Positions 60,077 through 64,000 of a stretch of DNA of 64,000 bases are shown piece by piece. A model generated the notes under the pieces. That model was not told the origin of the DNA, ran no database searches, and saw nothing but the letters and a program-made list of their open reading frames with translations. The DNA is taken from contig CALGUG010000002.1 of NCBI GenBank assembly GCA_937902315.1, forward strand, positions 23,878 through 87,877, given 5' to 3'. The first letter of the stretch is position 1, and every line of letters starts with the position of its first letter. The position numbers and the translations under genes are program-made. Source of the stretch: an uncultured Chloroflexales bacterium (lineage in GTDB: Bacteria > Chloroflexota > Chloroflexia > Chloroflexales > Chloroflexaceae).

Positions 60077-60796
60077 TTAGTTAGGAGCGACTACGTTGAT
60101 GCTCGGATCGTCGAAGTCGTAGAAGGTCACCAACGAGTTAGTGGTGATTTCAGGCAGCTCCTGACCAGCGTAGCTACCAGCCGCAATCGTGGTCTGGGTG
60201 TTCTGCTGGAGGAAGGTGCCGTCAGCGCCGATCCAGAAGTCGTACTTGAGCATCATACCCTCGATCAGAGCGGCGGTCTCGCTGTCTACCTCACCAACCA
60301 GGTCGAGCACCTTTTCGCCCTTAACCGAAAGCTGGTATTGAGTAGCTGCTTGGCCGCGCACGCTGGCCGAACCGATCACATACACCCCTTCCGATAGATC
60401 GGCCAGAGCGGCGATCTGATCGGAGAGCGGCATTGCATCAGCGGTGCCCTCGGGAACATCGTTGACGGTTTCCCATCCATCGCCCTCGTTCATGTAGATC
60501 ATCGAGCCGATCACAACGATACCGATACGCTCGCTATCGTGGTTGGTGCCGATCCAAGCTTGCATGCGGTCAGGCATTTGCACAGAGCCATTGCCAAAGG
60601 CAAAATCTTTGATGCCCATGGTCTCAATCGTGACAAGCATGTCGAAACGGGCGCTGTTGAAGTTCTTAACGGTCGGGATAGTGTTGGTCTTCTCGGCGGC
60701 GAAGGCCGGAGAGCTGCTAGCCATAAAGGCAAAGGCTAGTGCGAAGGCCAAAACCAAAAATGCAGCCCAGCGAGAACGTTTGTGTGAGGTCTTCAT
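60077..60796 (-). CDS. Secreted protein, LolA/LprG-like, paralogue of 58772
   Basis: 239 residues. Signal peptide ending SPAFAAEK. Shares SARFDMLVTIETMGIKDFAF, QMPDRMQAWIGTNHDSERIG, YMNEGDGWETV, AATQYQLSVKGEKVLDL and SINVVAPN with its paralogue. ATG 60796 has AAGGA close upstream; an upstream TTG at 60826 is also in frame. Repeats A and B lie between the two genes, so they are separate transcription units. Predicted extracellular; binding of a lipid or hydrophobic ligand is inference from fold resemblance. Confidence 0.75.
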   Translation of the reverse strand: MKTSHKRSRWAAFLVLAFALAFAFMASSSPAFAAEKTNTIPTVKNFNSARFDMLVTIETMGIKDFAFGNGSVQMPDRMQAWIGTNHDSERIGIVVIGSMIYMNEGDGWETVNDVPEGTADAMPLSDQIAALADLSEGVYVIGSASVRGQAATQYQLSVKGEKVLDLVGEVDSETAALIEGMMLKYDFWIGADGTFLQQNTQTTIAAGSYAGQELPEITTNSLVTFYDFDDPSINVVAPN

Positions 60797-61092
60797 TGAT
60801 CCTTGCACAATCTTGATCCTTTTCAATAAGAGAGCGATCTCTAAAAGTAGAGATTACACGACGTTGAATAGAGGTGGAAACCGCTTAACACACCCAGACG
60901 ACGGATCCTAGTCGTAAGCAGAATAGAAGTGACAGATTGGAAAAGTGTTGTGGGTTAAACGAACCCGTCACAAGTGCAGATTAGGAGGTATGGGAGAAAG
61001 GATTGAAAATTCCTTTTACAGCCGATGTGTGAATTGGTGATTACAAGCAAATATTCAACACTTATTGTATATCATAAAATTTCTTCTGAAAT

Positions 61093-61110
61093 ATCGGTCT
61101 TAAGACCGAT
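61093..61110. promoter_or_regulatory. Perfect 18-bp palindrome, operator candidate
   Basis: ATCGGTCTTAAGACCGAT, in the A/T-rich upstream region of the 60077 gene. Confidence 0.5.
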
Positions 61111-61278
61111 GTGTCAAATCTATGAACCTTAGAAAGTGGAAATGAACCCTCTAGAAAGCAATATATGCTTTCTTATTCAAATAATTGTGCTGACACAATA
61201 AGGCTGTCTTATGAAGCTAAGAAGACAGCGCGAAATCTCATACGCCTCTTTCTCGTTTTTCGCTTGCCCAGTTTGTTA

Positions 61279-61312
61279 TTTGGGATCTCGCGTTGCGGCA
61301 CGAGATCCCAAA
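61279..61312. terminator. Terminator-like hairpin
   Basis: Perfect TTTGGGATCTCG / CGAGATCCCAAA with a 10-nt loop, followed on the plus strand by CTTTTCTC. The stem resembles the terminator at 1721. Confidence 0.55.
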
Positions 61313-61419
61313 CTTTTCTCCCTGCTTAGCCGTAAACCTAAGCGCTATTTGAAAGGTGGCGAGCAACTTAGCCTACATCGTTTTGATTGCGCGATAAACA
61401 CTTGCTTCAGCGTGTTGGT

Positions 61420-63666
61420 TTAGGGTTGCAGAACGAGCGGTAAAAAGCTGCCGTAATAGACCGAGATGTCGATGTTTTCGAGGTTGGTTGGCGCTGTCAG
61501 GCTCAGCAAACTGGCCGACTGCATGCTTGGGGCGGCCCCGCCATCTGTGCGATAGAATGAGATAATGCGTTGTGGCTCGCTCGGGCTGCTGGCCAGGCTG
61601 GCAATCCCTTCTTCGTCGTAGTAGGGTACTGCGGCGACGTAGTATTGCCCGCTGCGGAGCGCTGGAGTAGTGCTATACGTTCCGTCCTTCTCTATCCAAG
61701 CATAAGCAACCTTTTCGCCCGTTTGGCTATAGACAATGATGCTGCCATTTTGGAAGGCTATCGAACTGCCCGCCAGCAGCGCTTTACCCTTGATCAGGCT
61801 GCCTTTTTGGAGCTGGAAATTGATGCCAGTTTTGAGGTTAGGCGCTTCGAGGTCCACCACGCTGGCAGCTTCGCGTGACGCTGCATTGGGGTAAAAGGTA
61901 TCGACGTAGCCTTGCTCGTCACTAATGTAGTGAAGGTAGTAGCTTCCAGAAGGGAGACCGGTCGAATTCAGGAAGGTGCCGAATTCGGTGATTCTTGCAG
62001 AACCGACCTGTTTGCCCGCTTGATCATAGATGCGAATCCGACCTTGGGTGACGGGCTGATTGCTAGCCGTATCTTTGACGCTGCCGCTCACGAATGCACC
62101 GCGCTTCAGTGCTATATTCAGATTGCTGACAGGGGTGGGCGCTGTGATGTTGATAAAGGGCGCTTCCTCCTCACTTGAGGCGCCGTGGTTATAGCTGAGC
62201 ACATAGCCACACGAGCCATTTCGATCATCGGGTGTGAACTTTACCCGATACTTGCCGCTGGGGAGGATGGTTTGGGTTGTGTAGCTTCCATCGGCTTGGC
62301 TGGTGGCGCTGGCAACCTGATAGCCCTCTTCATTGAGCACTACTACAGACACACCTTGGATCGGATCGTTGCTCTCGGCATCGGTGACTTTGCCGCTGAT
62401 ACTGCTGCCAAGCGCCAGTTGGGCGTCGATGCCCGTTTTCGCTTCAGCATTACGGATTTCTACGAGTGTTGCGCTTTCGCGATCGTTGGCATCGTCATAA
62501 TATTCTTCGATATAGGTGTAAGGGCGGAAGTGAACCTGAAATTTACCATCGGGCATACCGTTAGCGCTATAGATCCCTGAAGCATTTGTATAGACGTACT
62601 CTTGATAGGAGCCGTCTTCGTTACTGATGAAGATCGTGATCGAAGCAAGCGGGTTTCCGTCGGTATCGGTTACTTTGCCCGATATGCTGCCCCCTTTGGG
62701 GATAGCCAAATCAACATTGTAGCTTGTGACACCGTTGGGAATTGTGATCAGGCGAGTTTGTCTTACATAAGGCCAAGAATCGAAATAGCTAGAGGCATTT
62801 AGCCGATATTGACCTGGCCTCAAACCCTTAATGCTAAAGGCACCTGCAGTGCTGGTAGCATATTTAGAGAGGTTCTCTCCACTGATAGTGATTTCTACAC
62901 CTGATAAGGCTGCATCTGTTTCAGCATCGCTAATCTGTCCAGTGAGCGTTATGCCCTCTTGAAGCTGGGCGTTGACTGTATAGTTTGTTGGACTTGAGAT
63001 AACGATCGCTTCCGCCGCGTCTATTGAAGATGCGTTGGGATAGTAGATAGGCACTTTTTCGTAATGCTGGAACTGTACATAGTAGGTGCCATTGGTTAGC
63101 CCCGTTGTGGTGTTGTAGTTGCCGCTGGCATTGGTGGAGGTGTTAGCTATGAGATACTTGTCGGCGTTGTAAATTCTGACCTGCACATTCTCGAGTGGAT
63201 TGCTTGCTTGGTCAGTGACCGTGCCGCTGATCTTTGCGCCAAGCGCTAGTTCGACATTAACCCCACTTTTGATTTCTGCGTTGCTTAGCGCAATTGGCGT
63301 TGCATCAACCGCCTTTTGGGCGTTGTTATACCATTCACCTACATAACCTTCATGATGAGCTCCAACTTTTAGGAAATAAGTGCCCGCGATCAGATTGTTG
63401 ACCGAATACTCGCCACTGGCATCGGTAGAGGCATAGCCTGCGCGGACACCATAGTTGTTATAGACTTCGACTGTCACGGATTGAAGGGGAGAGCCACCCG
63501 GTTTGGTGACTTTGCCGTTGATGCTTGCCGATCCCGTAGTGGGGTAACAGAGCCATTCTACGGGGGCTGCAGAGGCTGAAGGGCTATGAAACAAGAGAAG
63601 ACAGCTGCTAAGACTGAGTAAAAAGAAACCAACGATCAGGTTCATCATCGGGCGTCTTGATCTCAT
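61420..63666 (-). CDS. Secreted surface protein of seven carboxypeptidase-regulatory-like repeats
   Basis: 748 residues. Signal peptide (LIVGFFLLSLSSCLLLFHSP), a short Cys-containing lead (VEWLCYPTTG), then seven ~95-residue beta-sandwich repeats beginning SASINGKVTK, AKISGTVTD, ITLTGQISD, GSISGKVTD, SSISGKVTD, AFVSGSVKD and SLIKGKALL, each with a 'G.Y....L..G.Y.v.f' hairpin and most with a late 'YYDDAND'/'FYPNAAS' element. The chain ends in YYGSFLPLVLQP; a C-terminal LPLVL-type end recurs in Chloroflexota secreted proteins. Role probably adhesive or structural. AAAGGAG lies upstream of ATG 63666. Confidence 0.8.
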   Translation of the reverse strand: MRSRRPMMNLIVGFFLLSLSSCLLLFHSPSASAAPVEWLCYPTTGSASINGKVTKPGGSPLQSVTVEVYNNYGVRAGYASTDASGEYSVNNLIAGTYFLKVGAHHEGYVGEWYNNAQKAVDATPIALSNAEIKSGVNVELALGAKISGTVTDQASNPLENVQVRIYNADKYLIANTSTNASGNYNTTTGLTNGTYYVQFQHYEKVPIYYPNASSIDAAEAIVISSPTNYTVNAQLQEGITLTGQISDAETDAALSGVEITISGENLSKYATSTAGAFSIKGLRPGQYRLNASSYFDSWPYVRQTRLITIPNGVTSYNVDLAIPKGGSISGKVTDTDGNPLASITIFISNEDGSYQEYVYTNASGIYSANGMPDGKFQVHFRPYTYIEEYYDDANDRESATLVEIRNAEAKTGIDAQLALGSSISGKVTDAESNDPIQGVSVVVLNEEGYQVASATSQADGSYTTQTILPSGKYRVKFTPDDRNGSCGYVLSYNHGASSEEEAPFINITAPTPVSNLNIALKRGAFVSGSVKDTASNQPVTQGRIRIYDQAGKQVGSARITEFGTFLNSTGLPSGSYYLHYISDEQGYVDTFYPNAASREAASVVDLEAPNLKTGINFQLQKGSLIKGKALLAGSSIAFQNGSIIVYSQTGEKVAYAWIEKDGTYSTTPALRSGQYYVAAVPYYDEEGIASLASSPSEPQRIISFYRTDGGAAPSMQSASLLSLTAPTNLENIDISVYYGSFLPLVLQP

Positions 63667-63860
63667 AACCTGCTCCTTTAGCTGTGAATTGCCGAGAGAC
63701 CTCACCTAGTCGCAATACTAGCTGGAAACAAGAGGCTTTGAGATCAAGACGTCTAATGATAAGTGACCTTTCCTTGTTTACAGCAGATTCGAATATCAGC
63801 TTCCAAATTTGGAATAATCCTATGTGGTAGTAGAGCGTTTTGAGTGCGTGAATTCGTAGT

Positions 63861-64000
63861 CCCTTCTCCCGCACGCGGGAGCTATGCATTACCCAACAGT
63901 CGTGTCGGCAGCAACAGGCGATCGTTCGCATAGCATTGCGGGATCATCCTTGAGAGCACAGAACGGGGAGCATTCACCCCCTCGCCCGCAGTGCGGGAGA
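63861..64000 (+). repeat. C-family repeat fragment running off the window
   Basis: CCCTTCTCCCGCACGCGGGA near 63861 and ACCCCCTCGCCCGCAGTGCG at the window end match the C-repeat GC-rich hairpin. Nothing coding is seen in 63707-64000. Confidence 0.55.

Larger units (their letters stand above)
60797..61419. other. Intergenic region with palindrome and hairpin
   Basis: About 620 bp without a supported gene. It contains the 18-bp palindrome at 61093 and the hairpin at 61279. A 70-codon frame at 61211 runs through the hairpin and looks spurious. Confidence 0.55.

Noticed and set aside
61211..61423. 70-codon ORF before the surface-protein gene
   Set aside because: It reads through a perfect terminator-like hairpin and overlaps the 3' end of the opposite gene; no ribosome-binding site.

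Overview
The window looks like chromosomal DNA of a Chloroflexota (Chloroflexia-like) bacterium. This is inferred from the mix of genes and signals, not from a marker-gene search: secreted proteins with 'VQYFERxRFE' modules, a secreted protein ending in an 'LPLVLQ' tail, GAF/HisKA_3 two-component pairs, degenerate NarL-type regulators, many M1/MA-type secreted peptidases, and intergenic repeats of the 'TTCACCACAGAGGCAC' type. Coding density is normal, but the gaps are packed with three families of short repeats: about 15 copies of a ~60-bp GC-rich module (A), about 10 copies of a MITE-like element with terminal inverted repeats (B), and ~190-bp direct repeats (C). No CRISPR array, rRNA or complete transposase was seen.

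Layout: 1-9.0 kb holds the 3' end of a STAND/TPR regulator, a YeiH-type exporter divergent from a LysR regulator, a pentapeptide-repeat protein, a nucleoside hydrolase, ribosomal protein bL9 and two SPFH proteins. 9.3-14.2 kb is an RND efflux operon (adaptor plus pump). 14.4-16.9 kb is the RNA-rich part: a perfect promoter/terminator unit with a 48-codon ORF, a tRNA-like gene with an odd anticodon loop, an HNH nuclease gene, tRNA-Lys(TTT), a 68-aa protein that may be ubiquitin-like, and a tandem array of six covarying structured RNAs. 16.9-19.9 kb encodes a Ro60/Rsr-like TROVE-vWA protein, an unknown 286-aa protein and a ThiF/E1-like enzyme. 20.4-25.2 kb (minus strand) has the RNA ligase RtcB with a small partner, an excisionase-like pair, a bacterial PARG, an MFS protein and a small membrane protein.

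The centre of interest is 15.7-21.8 kb. I read the six RNAs as bacterial Y RNAs (YrlA class). Each has an outer 9-12 bp helix, a conserved internal loop, a second 7-9 bp helix and, in five of six, a tRNA-like core in circularly permuted order (T arm, acceptor strand 3', cap loop, acceptor strand 5', then a D-arm region), twice capped by UUCG. They sit directly upstream of the Ro60 homologue that should bind them. The flanking small protein and E1-like enzyme suggest that a ubiquitin-like modification step is tied to a Ro60/Y RNA particle, with RtcB-type RNA repair encoded next door.

25-43 kb carries an HtrA-type protease pair with a degenerate response regulator, OsmC, Aat, a GAF histidine kinase/NarL regulator pair, an MFS exporter, secreted peptidases and a sortase. 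44.8-49.4 kb has MsrQ/MsrP, a TIR-like/WD40 protein and a copper-chaperone-like protein. 49.7-54.2 kb is a housekeeping run (lgt, ppk, thpR, rpe). 54.5-63.7 kb has a DUF2071 protein, a large polytopic membrane protein, two paralogous secreted proteins and a seven-repeat carboxypeptidase-regulatory-like surface protein. The window ends in repeat C sequence.
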